Source: Maridesulfovibrio hydrothermalis AM13 = DSM 14728
GTDB taxonomy: Bacteria; Desulfobacterota; Desulfovibrionia; Desulfovibrionales; Desulfovibrionaceae
Length of the DNA: 64,000 nt
NCBI RefSeq assembly: GCF_000331025.1
Contig: NC_020055.1
Coordinates: 1,468,370-1,532,369, forward strand
Direction of reading: 5' to 3'
In this document: piece after piece, positions 52,092 to 61,298 of the stretch
How positions within the stretch are numbered: position 1 is the first letter of the stretch
Layout: every line of letters starts with the position of its first letter
The notes under the pieces: generated by a model
Database searches by the model: none
Told to the model about the DNA's origin: nothing
Seen by the model: only the letters and a program-made list of their open reading frames with translations
Position numbers and translations under genes: made by a program

Positions 52092-53209
52092 AAAAAATAG
52101 TCTTTTTGACAGGCACGAGAGCTGATTTTGGAAAGCTTAAAAGTTTGATTTTTTCAGTGCAGAAAAGTCCTGAGCTGGAAAGTCATGTTTTTGTCACTGG
52201 TATGCATATGCTGGCTAAGTACGGCCCGACTCATATCGAGCTGGATAAAGCCGGTGTTAAAAATATGTATAAATATATCAACCAGCGGTCCGGAACAGAT
52301 ATGGATGTGGCCCTTTCAAATACAATAATCGGTTTTAGTAACTATGTTCATGAGGTTAAACCGGACCTGATAATTGTTCATGGGGATAGGGTGGAAGCAC
52401 TGGCTGGAGCTATTGTCGGCAGCTTCAATACTATACTGGTAGGGCATATTGAAGGCGGAGAGATATCCGGAACAATTGATGAATTCATACGGCATTCCAT
52501 TACCAAGCTTGCTAATGTTCATTTTGTTTCTAATAAGGTGGCAGCAAAAAGACTGGTGCAGATGGGAGAGAATGCAGACAGTATTTTTGAAATAGGGTCT
52601 CCTGATATTGATGTAATGTTGAATTCAAATCTTCCCGGAATAGCCTCTGTAAAGAAGAGGTATGAAATAAATTTTGATAGTTATAAAATCCTTTTGTACC
52701 ACCCTGTCACTACAGAATTATTATCTTTAAAAGAAAGGGCTGGAGAGGTTGTTGATGCATGTATAGAGTCCGGAGAAAAATTTGTCGTGATCTACCCTAA
52801 CAATGACAAAGGCACTGAAATTATTTTCAAGGCTTATGAAAAGTTTCATGGCAATGACCGGTTCAGGCTGCTGCCGTCCATGAGATTTGAATTTTTCCTA
52901 AGTCTTTTAAAGCACAGTACGGGCATTGTCGGTAATTCCAGTGCCGGCATAGGAGAAGCCGGGGTTTACGGTGTCCCGGCAATTAATGTGGGGTCAAGAC
53001 AGTACAACCGCTCTAAATGTGACTCCATTGTTCATGCCCCTGAAGATAAAGATAAAATAATTGAATGCTTGAAGAAGATTGAAGGATTGCGCATTCCCTG
53101 CAATTTTGAATTCGGTGATGGGAAAAGCACTGAGCGGTTTATGAGTATTCTTGATCGGGGAGATCTCTGGAAAATTAAGCATCAGAAACAGTTTGTGGAT
53201 ATATCATGA
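52088..53209 (+). CDS. neuC: UDP-N-acetylglucosamine 2-epimerase, NeuC type
   Basis: 373 residues of the hydrolysing UDP-GlcNAc 2-epimerase family: T-G-T-R-A-D-F-G-K near residue 8, V-H-G-D-R-V-E near residue 98, H-I-E-G-G-E near residue 120 and G-N-S-S-A-G-I-G-E near residue 285. It supplies ManNAc-type sugar (or a diacetylated version) to NeuB. Its stop overlaps the next gene's ATG. Confidence 0.87.
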   Translation: MKKIVFLTGTRADFGKLKSLIFSVQKSPELESHVFVTGMHMLAKYGPTHIELDKAGVKNMYKYINQRSGTDMDVALSNTIIGFSNYVHEVKPDLIIVHGDRVEALAGAIVGSFNTILVGHIEGGEISGTIDEFIRHSITKLANVHFVSNKVAAKRLVQMGENADSIFEIGSPDIDVMLNSNLPGIASVKKRYEINFDSYKILLYHPVTTELLSLKERAGEVVDACIESGEKFVVIYPNNDKGTEIIFKAYEKFHGNDRFRLLPSMRFEFFLSLLKHSTGIVGNSSAGIGEAGVYGVPAINVGSRQYNRSKCDSIVHAPEDKDKIIECLKKIEGLRIPCNFEFGDGKSTERFMSILDRGDLWKIKHQKQFVDIS

Positions 53210-54927
53210 TCAGATTCGGGAGCGTCCCTCATTCGGACAGTGTTTTATTATCAGCAGTTTCTGTTGCCCGCATTTTACGATCAGCAGGGCATGAGTTTAG
53301 AATTGCTCTCGATGAGTCGGCTTCATCATATTCGCTTATGCATAAACTTGCGCAGCAGCTCGGTGAGGATATTGTACCTCTTGAAGTTTTGTGCAGGGAT
53401 AAACCTGATGCGGTTTTTTTTGAATCCTCAATTGTTGCTCCGCATGCTTTTAAAGATATTTTTAGAATTAATTTTGCTCCCGGAATTTTCCAGCATCAAA
53501 GGTTTTATCTGTTTAGAATGAATACCTTTGCTTTAGGTAATTTTACTTTTGCCCCCAATTATGTTGCGCCGTATATTGCTGATTTATACGGTGCTGATAT
53601 CCCCGCGCTTGGAATACCCTCTGCTGATTTACTTTCAGCCTTGAAGCCGGATAAAACCATTGTTTTTCCAGATAGTTTTCCTATGACTGTGACGGGGCGT
53701 AAAAAATGGTTTTCTATTTTAGAGGAAATTGCCAGAGCAAATCCGGACTATGAACTGGTAATAAAAGAACGCTTCTCCAAAGAATTTTTTTCGCATATAC
53801 CTTTTCCTTCCTTTAGTACCCATTTTTCGGAGACCACTCCAGACTCAATACGCATTGCCGATTATACAGAAGACACAAGAGAGCTGCTTGCAAGGGCTTC
53901 GTATATTGTTGGAGTCATTTCAGGAGTATTGGTTGAGGCTGCTTTGGTTGGTAAAAAGGTGTGTCTTATCAAAGCTGATCTGTCAGAAAATCCTATGGGA
54001 AGACCGCTGGGGAAAGATTGGTTTTTTGAAAAAAGGCTGCGTTCTTCACTTGATGCTGCTGTTGAGAATTTAAATGAAGCCTGTTTGCTGACCCCTGATT
54101 CTTTGTCAGAATTTATGCCGACGTCTTTTAACAGAGAGTGGTTTGTTGAGGCTTTAGAGGGTATTTTTGACTGGTTTCCTGATAGTGAAAGCCGCAACTC
54201 TTTGAAGTTTAACCTTGATTGTACGAAACCTCTTGATGAACAGCTGCGATTACTAAAGCAAAGGGCGGGCAGCCCTGAGGATGAGAGGCAGAAGAGTCTT
54301 ATACATTATGAATATGCGGCGACCGTTTCACGGGCTGCAATGATGGTTAACTTGATAACACCTGATATTTCTACTTTTGATTTAACCTCGCTGATTAAAA
54401 AGTATATTTTGCAGAGCGAGAATGATTTAAGCGTAGAATCTGCCAGATTACGACTTGCCCGTTGTATGGATAAGCTTTCGGAGGTTACGGCCACAGAGTT
54501 TTATCAGTCGGAAAAGGTTGATTATTTGCTGGGAGAGGAGATGTCATATGAAACTCCCTACCTTATTCCCGGATTTCATATTTCTGATGCTCTTAACAGG
54601 CTGAATAGAAGTGAAGATGCAAAATTACTTTCTAAAAAAATATACGACAATGTTACCAGCAAAGAAGAAAATATGCTGGCCTCCTATGTTAATGCCGTTG
54701 CCCTGCGACGTATGGGAAGGATCGATTACGCAGTGACCTTGTTTAAAAAAATTATTGAGAGCAGATTTTCCGAAAAGACTCTCAAGTCCGGTGCTTTTTT
54801 CCATTTGGGAGATATCGCTTTGGCGGATGATAATAAGAGTGAGGCTGCGGTGTATTTTTCACGCTGCCTTGAAATAGAGCCTAAGCACTGCAAGGCAAAA
54901 GAGTTGTTGGAAGGTTGTCTGAATTAA
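53206..54927 (+). CDS. GT-B-like glycosyltransferase fused to TPR repeats
   Basis: 573 residues. The first about 330 resemble a GT-B or polysialyl/CDP-glycerol transferase fold, with G-V-I-S-G-V-L-V-E-A near residue 240 as the donor-site loop. The last about 150 residues contain TPR-like helical repeats (A-L-R-R-M-G-R-I-D-Y-A and A-A-V-Y-F-S-R-C-L-E-I-E-P). It follows neuC with a 4-base overlap and probably transfers the activated nonulosonate, perhaps to a protein such as flagellin. The TPR part could recognise a protein acceptor. Family call is tentative. Confidence 0.65.
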   Translation: MIRFGSVPHSDSVLLSAVSVARILRSAGHEFRIALDESASSYSLMHKLAQQLGEDIVPLEVLCRDKPDAVFFESSIVAPHAFKDIFRINFAPGIFQHQRFYLFRMNTFALGNFTFAPNYVAPYIADLYGADIPALGIPSADLLSALKPDKTIVFPDSFPMTVTGRKKWFSILEEIARANPDYELVIKERFSKEFFSHIPFPSFSTHFSETTPDSIRIADYTEDTRELLARASYIVGVISGVLVEAALVGKKVCLIKADLSENPMGRPLGKDWFFEKRLRSSLDAAVENLNEACLLTPDSLSEFMPTSFNREWFVEALEGIFDWFPDSESRNSLKFNLDCTKPLDEQLRLLKQRAGSPEDERQKSLIHYEYAATVSRAAMMVNLITPDISTFDLTSLIKKYILQSENDLSVESARLRLARCMDKLSEVTATEFYQSEKVDYLLGEEMSYETPYLIPGFHISDALNRLNRSEDAKLLSKKIYDNVTSKEENMLASYVNAVALRRMGRIDYAVTLFKKIIESRFSEKTLKSGAFFHLGDIALADDNKSEAAVYFSRCLEIEPKHCKAKELLEGCLN

Positions 54928-55184
54928 ACAGGATTAGGTGCGATACCTCTTTTAAGGGATATGTTTTTTAGAATCGAAAGCTGAAAATATTGTCCATAGG
55001 GCGTTTGCTTTAAGATGCAGGTGTCCTAGTTTATTGTATAATAAAATCTACTAGATAGCCTGCTGCTATTAACCCCCGTGTTAATTAGTAACTAAACTGC
55101 CATCAGACCGTCATTCAAAGTCCTCTTGAGTAAGTATTTTCGGGACTGGTAATCCCAATAATTATTTATTTTCTGGAGGATCTT

Positions 55185-56264
55185 ATGCAAAAGAAATTAA
55201 GCCGTCGTGATTTTTTCAAATTTGGAGGTGCTGCTGCTGTTGCAGCTGGCGCTATGCAGTTTGTTCCCACCACTAAAGCCTTCGCCTCTCCGGCTCCGTC
55301 TGATTTTGGAACTGTCCGATTTGCTGTCATTGCCGACCCGCATCTGGATATTAAAGGCAAAAACGGCGTAAAGATGGGGGCAGACAGTCTGGAGTGTGTT
55401 AAAAAAACTGTTGCTGCCTTAAACATGGAGCAGGATCTGACTTTCGTCATGGTCTGCGGTGATCTGCTTCTTAACGGAGAATGGGAAAATGCCCGGGCGC
55501 TCAAAGCTGAACTTGATCGCCTCAAAGCTCCGTATATGGTCGTTGCCGGTAATCACGATTTTGTTCCCAGTGCAGAAAAACGTAGAAAGGGCTTCACGTA
55601 CCTTACCATTGAAGAATTCGTAAAGTTTTTTGAAGGACACGGGTATGAAAAAAACGGTGAGCGATACTATTCCAGAGAAATCGTTCCCGGGCTACGCGTC
55701 ATCGGTCTGGATGCCAACCTTCCGCTTACCCCGAAAAAATGGGGCGGTGTTCTTCCGAAAGAACAGATGTCATGGCTGGACAAAGAGTTGACCAAGAACA
55801 AAGACAGCCTTCATATTGTGTTTATTCATCACAACATCGTGAGCTGGTCTGGAGATGAATTGAAAGGTGGTTCCAAGCAATGGTTTTGTATCGACAACGC
55901 TGTTGAAGTCCGCGACCTGCTTGCCAAGCATGCAGCTGTAGCCCCTATGATTATTTCCGGTCATCGTCATATTGCTTTGAACCTGAAAGAACTTAACGGG
56001 GTTAACTACATAACCTCCCCCTCCATCAATACTCATCCCATGCGTTATTCCATTTATGATGTAAATCATACCGGATTTTCGTGGCAGACCCCCTCTGTTG
56101 CAATGGAAACGGCAACACATCTGGAAGCACGTGAAAATCTGCTTTCATCTACAGGGTGGCGGGCGTCTCAGTTTTCCGAGCGTAACAGTTTTAATGATAT
56201 GGAAGTGCTGGCCCTGTTTGAAAATAACGGCATGCGAATGGGCCAGAAAAAGCTTAAAGGCTGA
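55185..56264 (+). CDS. Tat-exported metallophosphoesterase
   Basis: 359 residues with a twin-arginine signal (S-R-R-D-F-F-K-F near residue 6, hydrophobic stretch to about 30, A-F-A cleavage) and all five calcineurin-like motifs: D-P-H near residue 50, G-D-L-L near 88, G-N-H-D near 122, H-H and G-H-R-H near 265. It hydrolyses phosphodiesters or phosphomonoesters with two metals in the periplasm. ATG at 55185 with GGAGG six bases upstream. Single gene, convergent with the LuxQ-like kinase. Confidence 0.87.
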   Translation: MQKKLSRRDFFKFGGAAAVAAGAMQFVPTTKAFASPAPSDFGTVRFAVIADPHLDIKGKNGVKMGADSLECVKKTVAALNMEQDLTFVMVCGDLLLNGEWENARALKAELDRLKAPYMVVAGNHDFVPSAEKRRKGFTYLTIEEFVKFFEGHGYEKNGERYYSREIVPGLRVIGLDANLPLTPKKWGGVLPKEQMSWLDKELTKNKDSLHIVFIHHNIVSWSGDELKGGSKQWFCIDNAVEVRDLLAKHAAVAPMIISGHRHIALNLKELNGVNYITSPSINTHPMRYSIYDVNHTGFSWQTPSVAMETATHLEARENLLSSTGWRASQFSERNSFNDMEVLALFENNGMRMGQKKLKG

Positions 56265-56440
56265 TTTGATTGACCTCACTTCAAAGGAACTGCCTGTAAT
56301 TTCTTGAATTATGAGAGAGGTGCAGGCAGTCTCCTGCGAAGGTCTCTGCCTTTATTCATCATTTTTGTAAGAGTAATTAAATGATACAGAACCAGCAGGG
56401 CATGCTGCTTTTCCGGTGACGACTGCTGCGATTTCAGAGT

Positions 56441-59122
56441 CTACCTATTGCTGTTTACCGGGAACCATATTTCGTAAGAAGTTCCTTTGCCCAAAGTGCT
56501 GTAGCATTCGATTCTTCCTTTTAATGCGCTGGTCACTATATTGTATACCAGATGCATCCCCAGCCCTGCGCTGCCGGAACTTCTGGCTGTCGTATAAAAT
56601 GGCTCAAAGACTTTAATAAGCTGTTCGTTGCTCATGCCGATTCCATCATCGGAATAGTTTATCAGGACTCCATTGCCACTGCGTCTGGCGGAGATGGTTA
56701 TCAGGCCGTCTTCTCTGTCGGGAAAGGCATGAGTCAGTGAGTTTGCTACCAGATTTGTAATTACCTGCATGAGCGCCCCTGGTGAAATGAATATCTCCAG
56801 TCCGGGAGGGCAGTCCACATTAAGCTTATGGTTGTGTTCTTTCAGTTTCGGCTTGAGGGACAGAAGGATGCCCTGAATGTATTCATTCAGGTTGACCTGT
56901 CTTATATCGTCAGAGGCTTGATCCACTGCCAGCTGTTTGAAGTTACTTATCAATTTTGCCGAACGTTCAAGGTTTTTTACAACGTTATCAATAGCCTCCG
57001 TTCCGGTTGCAATGCATTTTTCAAGATCTGATTTTTTCATTTTTCCGGATTCGAAAAGAGTTTGCAGATTCTTGATCATTTCCTTCATGAACGAGGCACT
57101 GGTGACACTGATGCCCAGAGGCGTGTTGATTTCATGAGCGACACCGGCGACTAGTTCACCAAGGGAAGCCATTTTTTCAGTCTCAACAAGTTTATCCTGA
57201 GTCTGACGCAGGTCATCCATAGATTTAAGCAATGCAGAGTTGGCATTTTCCAGCTCAGTTGTCCGCATGGCGACCCTTTCGACAAGCTCCTTGTTAAGAG
57301 ATTGCAATTCTTGTTCAACTTCTTTTATTCTGGTGATATCTGTTGAAATTGTTAATATTGCAGGAGCGTTACTCTCTGTTGACGTGTAAGGAACACGGGT
57401 TGTTTCCAGCCAGTGTATGTTTCTTGCTTCGTCAAGGTAGCTTTCCTCGGTAAGCAGTTTTTCATTTCGCTCAAGAACCAGTCGGTCATCTTCCATTATT
57501 CTGGTTATTTCCACAGGGTCACGGATAATATCCGAGAGATATTTCCCGGTTATATCTTCGGCGTTGAGGCCCATTTTTTCAGCCTTGATACTATTTACAA
57601 GCAAGAATTTACCATCAATGTCATTGGCAAAAATGTCTTGAGGCAAGAGGTTGATAATCTGCCTCAGGCGGGTTTCACTTTCGCGGGCTTTTTTGATGGC
57701 CTGTCTGCTTTCAGTCACATCAAGCCCCTGTAGTAAAATAAAGTTGGTGCTGCCGTTTTGGTCCATTTGTACCGGTGAAAAGGTCCATATAAAATATTTA
57801 TTATCGCCTGATTCAGAACGGACAGGGATTTCTGCAACAGGAGCTTCACCACCACCGGCTGCCAGTTGCAGGTTTTGCTTGATTTTCTGCTTGTAGCTTT
57901 CCGGAAAGATGTTTGAAAGGGTCAGTCCCTGAGTATAATTGCTGGAAAATCCTGCAAGACTTTCTGCCGCAGGGTTCAGGTCGAGAATATTTCCGTGAAG
58001 GTCGCAGTTGATGATAGGAGCCTTGGCTGAAGAAAAGAGTTTGGAGATGTAGGAGCTGTTTTCGTCAAGGCGTGCAACCATTGCTTCCAGAGTTTTTCCA
58101 AGTTGATTGAATTCTTTGACCTGACCTGATTCAAAAGAAGTCCCGCGTTCTCCGGCTGCAACCAGCTTGGCGTAGTCAGTAAGCTTTTTAAGCGATTTGA
58201 GAATTCTTTTTTGAAGTGCCCATGCGGTAAAAATTGCCAGCATGGTTGCCAGAGAAAGCAGAAAACCCAAGTTCTGCATGTAGTTTTTTTTCAGAGATTG
58301 AAAAGCAGGGTTTTTGCGTGAGAAAGCATAAATGAGCGGACTGTCTGACTGTTCATCCATAAGTTGTATGGTGGAGAAAATCAGGTCATCTTCAATTAAA
58401 AACTGCCCGGGCTGAACCGTTTCAGACCACTGAGTGAGTTTTCTCATGTCCGCTCTGGAAGGGTTGGCGGTACTGATAATAAGTCTGTTCCTGCTTATCA
58501 GTGCGGCGTTGATTGCCGAGGATACTTTCTTTAGCCTGTCTATGAAAGAAACATTGGAGTTCAGGTCAATGCCGCCATAAAGAACGCCGGTAATCTCGCC
58601 GGTCTGCTCATTGAAAATGGGAACGGCGCAGATCAGCATGGTTCGAATATTGTTTAATGCCCGAAACGATAAATACCCCCATGCTGGAGATGTGCTCATG
58701 GTATTTTTAAATTTGCTGCGGAGTTGTATGATGGGAAGTTCGATGATGCCTGCCTCAATCCAGTTCCGGCCGTCTTTGTACGCAGTGAGAACGTCTAGAA
58801 GATAGCCTTGTCTGGAACTCATAAAATCGTATAATTTCTGGTCTATATAGTCCGGATCTCCTGTAACAACTGCGGCTTTGAAGCTGGGATCAAGGGTCAT
58901 TTCGATCAGGTCGTCTTTGATGTCATCAAGAGTATTGCTCAGCGAGAGATCAATAATATTTTTGGTCTTTTCAATGTCGATGCTCAGCTCGTTTTCAAGC
59001 GTGGTTTTGGACAGGTAAAAAGACCACGAAAAGATAAACACCCCCATAACCATTACTAATGCAAGCATGGGGGTTAAGAGTTGTGCAGTCAGTCCGAAGG
59101 CGCGCTTTGAAATGATCGTCAT
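56441..59122 (-). CDS. LuxQ-like sensor histidine kinase
   Basis: 893 residues. TM1 about 15-37, periplasmic sensor about 38-285, TM2 about 287-307, HAMP about 305-355, PAS about 365-480, PAS about 490-605, coiled coil, HisKA with A-H-E-I-N-T-P and a HATPase domain ending near 890. The sensor contains V-P-I-F-N-E-Q-T-G-E-I-T-G-V, and the HAMP/PAS region V-K-E-F-N-Q-L-G-K-T-L-E, both resembling Vibrio LuxQ as remembered. Vibrio LuxQ ends in a receiver domain; here there is none, and the kinase half is of a different subfamily. Its ATG overlaps the stop of the LuxP-like gene. Confidence 0.8.
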   Translation of the reverse strand: MTIISKRAFGLTAQLLTPMLALVMVMGVFIFSWSFYLSKTTLENELSIDIEKTKNIIDLSLSNTLDDIKDDLIEMTLDPSFKAAVVTGDPDYIDQKLYDFMSSRQGYLLDVLTAYKDGRNWIEAGIIELPIIQLRSKFKNTMSTSPAWGYLSFRALNNIRTMLICAVPIFNEQTGEITGVLYGGIDLNSNVSFIDRLKKVSSAINAALISRNRLIISTANPSRADMRKLTQWSETVQPGQFLIEDDLIFSTIQLMDEQSDSPLIYAFSRKNPAFQSLKKNYMQNLGFLLSLATMLAIFTAWALQKRILKSLKKLTDYAKLVAAGERGTSFESGQVKEFNQLGKTLEAMVARLDENSSYISKLFSSAKAPIINCDLHGNILDLNPAAESLAGFSSNYTQGLTLSNIFPESYKQKIKQNLQLAAGGGEAPVAEIPVRSESGDNKYFIWTFSPVQMDQNGSTNFILLQGLDVTESRQAIKKARESETRLRQIINLLPQDIFANDIDGKFLLVNSIKAEKMGLNAEDITGKYLSDIIRDPVEITRIMEDDRLVLERNEKLLTEESYLDEARNIHWLETTRVPYTSTESNAPAILTISTDITRIKEVEQELQSLNKELVERVAMRTTELENANSALLKSMDDLRQTQDKLVETEKMASLGELVAGVAHEINTPLGISVTSASFMKEMIKNLQTLFESGKMKKSDLEKCIATGTEAIDNVVKNLERSAKLISNFKQLAVDQASDDIRQVNLNEYIQGILLSLKPKLKEHNHKLNVDCPPGLEIFISPGALMQVITNLVANSLTHAFPDREDGLITISARRSGNGVLINYSDDGIGMSNEQLIKVFEPFYTTARSSGSAGLGMHLVYNIVTSALKGRIECYSTLGKGTSYEIWFPVNSNR

Positions 59123-60246
59123 TATCTGTCCTCGGATATACCGGAATAACGGAAGCTTTCATTTTGCAGTCGTTCCAGTCTTACTGGGTCAATGCCTTTT
59201 TCCACAAGTTCAAATCGGCCGGAAAAAACAAGAGGCAGCTTTTTTTTCTGCCCGAGCATATCAAGAATAATTGCGTCAGCCATTGCTATCCCATTGTCAT
59301 CATTGATCCGCATTACAGTAACAGTCATTTCACCTTTTCGGATTGCTGCCAGTTCAGGAGAGCCGCCCCCCCAGCCGTTAACCATGATTTTGTTAAGCAT
59401 TCCGGTTTCCCGTAATCCTTCGATGGTTCCGAGGGCAATGTCCGTTGTACAGGCGTAGATAAATTTAATATCCGGATGCTTGCGGACCAGCTCAAGGGTG
59501 GCTTTACGGGCTTTTTCTTTATTAATTCCGGTCTGAAATACCGAAACCATTTCTAGGCTGGAATGACGATCAAGATATGAGATAAATGTTTTGCCCCGCT
59601 CCTGACTTAAATATCCGGGATCAGGAAGTAATACCGCATATTTACCTTTTCCGCCTGTTGCCTTGATAAAATAGCCCGCAAGCATTGCAGTGCCTGTTGC
59701 ATGATCAAACCCGATATACATGAGCGGCTGCTTGCCGTCCCATACTTTTAAAGGTGTTGTTATGTTTTGCAGGATTATGGACGGTTTGTTGCGAATTAGT
59801 ATCGATTCAATTATCCGCTGATGGCGCAAAGCGTCCAGAGTGAATACCAGATAGTCCGGATTAGTTGCCAGTGCTTTGCGAAAAGCACTGTTCTGTTCGC
59901 TGAGCGGCGCAGTCGGTTTTATAAAAATAGAAAATAAATCAGGCTTGATACCGTATTGATCAAGCCTTTTTGCGAAGGACTTATAACTTCTCCGCCAGTA
60001 GTCTGAAACCTGATCTCCGGGGTAAACGATGGCGATTTTGACTTTCAGTTTGTTTTTTAGTGCAACGATGGAGTTCCGCTTAACAAGCCTGTCAAATGAG
60101 TTACTTTTTCTTTTTTCTGCAGGAAAGAGACTGTAAAATTCATTAAGAGAATAATATTCACCTGCCGCGGCGGGAAGGGCGGTTAAGTTGAAAAGCAGGG
60201 CCGATATTATAATCAGGCTGAGTTTGAATGGTCTTACCGAGTCCAT
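59122..60246 (-). CDS. luxP: LuxP-like autoinducer-2 binding periplasmic protein
   Basis: 374 residues with a signal peptide (about 1-29) and a periplasmic sugar-binding fold. Stretches very close to Vibrio harveyi LuxP as remembered: V-Y-P-G-D-Q-V-S-D-Y-W (75-84 region), I-L-Q-N-I-T-T-P (158-165), I-Y-A-C-T-T-D-I-A-L-G (263-273), N-G-W-G-G-G-S (290-296) and V-M-R-I-N-D-D (311-317). The AI-2 contacts Q77, S79, W82, N159, R215, T266, D267, W289 and R310 correspond here to Q79, S81, W84, N161, R217, T268, D269, W292 and R313; S265 is T267. ATG at 60246 with GGGAGG upstream. It likely presents AI-2 to the downstream kinase. LuxS is not in the window. Confidence 0.88.
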   Translation of the reverse strand: MDSVRPFKLSLIIISALLFNLTALPAAAGEYYSLNEFYSLFPAEKRKSNSFDRLVKRNSIVALKNKLKVKIAIVYPGDQVSDYWRRSYKSFAKRLDQYGIKPDLFSIFIKPTAPLSEQNSAFRKALATNPDYLVFTLDALRHQRIIESILIRNKPSIILQNITTPLKVWDGKQPLMYIGFDHATGTAMLAGYFIKATGGKGKYAVLLPDPGYLSQERGKTFISYLDRHSSLEMVSVFQTGINKEKARKATLELVRKHPDIKFIYACTTDIALGTIEGLRETGMLNKIMVNGWGGGSPELAAIRKGEMTVTVMRINDDNGIAMADAIILDMLGQKKKLPLVFSGRFELVEKGIDPVRLERLQNESFRYSGISEDR

Positions 60247-60337
60247 GCCTCCCTCCCGAGAAGTTTAGAAAGTTGGACTCATTATATCAGAGTTGCAGGG
60301 AAAAGTAACCGTGAGAGAGGTAATTTAATGGGCATAA

Positions 60338-60365
60338 AAAAAGGCAGTCCGGAGAATGCCTTTTT
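60338..60365 (-). terminator. Terminator of the queuosine-precursor transporter gene
   Basis: Arms 60338-60346 and 60357-60365 form a 9-bp stem with a 10-base loop. On the minus strand it ends in seven T, about ten bases beyond the stop at 60376. Confidence 0.75.
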
Positions 60366-60375
60366 ACTTGATTAA

Positions 60376-61014
60376 CTAGGTTGCCGGAGCAAGTTTTGTC
60401 TTGGGTCGAAGGATTGAAACACCTAGATATACAAAGGGGGTATCAATCATCGCAATGACAATTTTAGCCAGCCATTGCCCGAGAATAATGTCTGTCACGG
60501 GCATGACTCCGTAAAAAGCGATGGTGACGAATATTGTTGAGTCGATGAACTGTGATACAACTGTTGAAACATTGTTTCTCAGCCAAAGGTGGCTGCCGCC
60601 TGTTATCCTGCGCAGCAGATGAAAAAGCCATACATCGTGGGTCTGGCTGACAAGGTATGCCACAAGTGAAGCAAGAATAATTCTTGGTGTATTGCCCAGT
60701 ACACTGGCGAAACCGTCCTGTCCATGCCAGAACGGAGCCGGAGTCCAGTGGAGGGCTGTCCATGAAAGGGCCATAGTGATCAGCAGGGTAATGAATCCGC
60801 ACTGAATTACTTCATTTGCCCGTTCTTTCCCCCAGATTTCGCTGATGATATCGGAGACAATGAAGGTGATGGAGTAGGCAAGTACTCCCGCTGGGGCGAA
60901 AAAGCCGAAAATACTGATGATTTTGGTAGAGACCACGGCGGCCATGACCAGTGAGCCTATAAAAAGGCTCGAAAGAAGAGTGAACGCTTTGCGTTCAAAC
61001 GATGAAGAGAGCAT
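60376..61014 (-). CDS. yhhQ: Queuosine precursor transporter (VUT/YhhQ family)
   Basis: 212 residues with about six membrane helices and the family stretches K-I-I-S-I-F-G, G-V-L-A-Y-S-I-T-F-I-V-S-D-I-I-S-E-I-W-G and F-I-D-S-T-I-F-V-T-I-A-F. Imports queuine, preQ0 or preQ1. The ATG at 61014, with AAGGG about six bases upstream, matches family N termini; the open frame continues upstream without similarity. Divergent from queF, which supports the role in queuosine supply. A structured leader precedes it. Confidence 0.85.
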   Translation of the reverse strand: MLSSSFERKAFTLLSSLFIGSLVMAAVVSTKIISIFGFFAPAGVLAYSITFIVSDIISEIWGKERANEVIQCGFITLLITMALSWTALHWTPAPFWHGQDGFASVLGNTPRIILASLVAYLVSQTHDVWLFHLLRRITGGSHLWLRNNVSTVVSQFIDSTIFVTIAFYGVMPVTDIILGQWLAKIVIAMIDTPFVYLGVSILRPKTKLAPAT

Positions 61015-61045
61015 ATGATTCCCTTGTGTTGAAAGTTGTAGACAT

Positions 61046-61108
61046 GAAGCAGAATCAGCCCGATACGAGCAAAAGGGAGAAAGTCCCGCACCTCGACAGT
61101 TCTGCTTC
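61046..61108 (-). promoter_or_regulatory. Structured leader candidate upstream of yhhQ
   Basis: On the minus strand GAAGCAGAA (61108-61100) pairs perfectly with TTCTGCTTC (61054-61046). Inside, CGAG (61095-61092) can pair CTCG (61069-61066) and GGGA (61087-61084) can pair TCCC (61078-61075). The structure ends about 30 bases before the start codon. It does not match the preQ1-I consensus. A new cis-regulatory RNA is possible; chance is not excluded. Confidence 0.4.
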
Positions 61109-61298
61109 GGGGCATTAATTGAAGGAGCAGAGGGGATGCCAGTAATCACGTTAAAAGTCAAAATATAAATATGGCTCAAGGCTGCCAGTGAATTCTGCTG
61201 TTTCAGTATTTTCTTTTGCCTTGCAAACTGCTATCTGCCCCAGATCCTATGAATGAGTCTTTTCAGCTTATGCTGTATTAAATACATGGAGAAAAATT

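Noticed and set aside
56324..56351. Terminator between the metallophosphoesterase and the LuxQ-like kinase
   Set aside because: Only six base pairs with a 16-base loop and no clear T-run; too weak to list.
61109..61298. preQ1-I riboswitch before queF
   Set aside because: Neither the C-rich loop with its A-rich tail nor the expected pseudoknot layout could be found in either direction.
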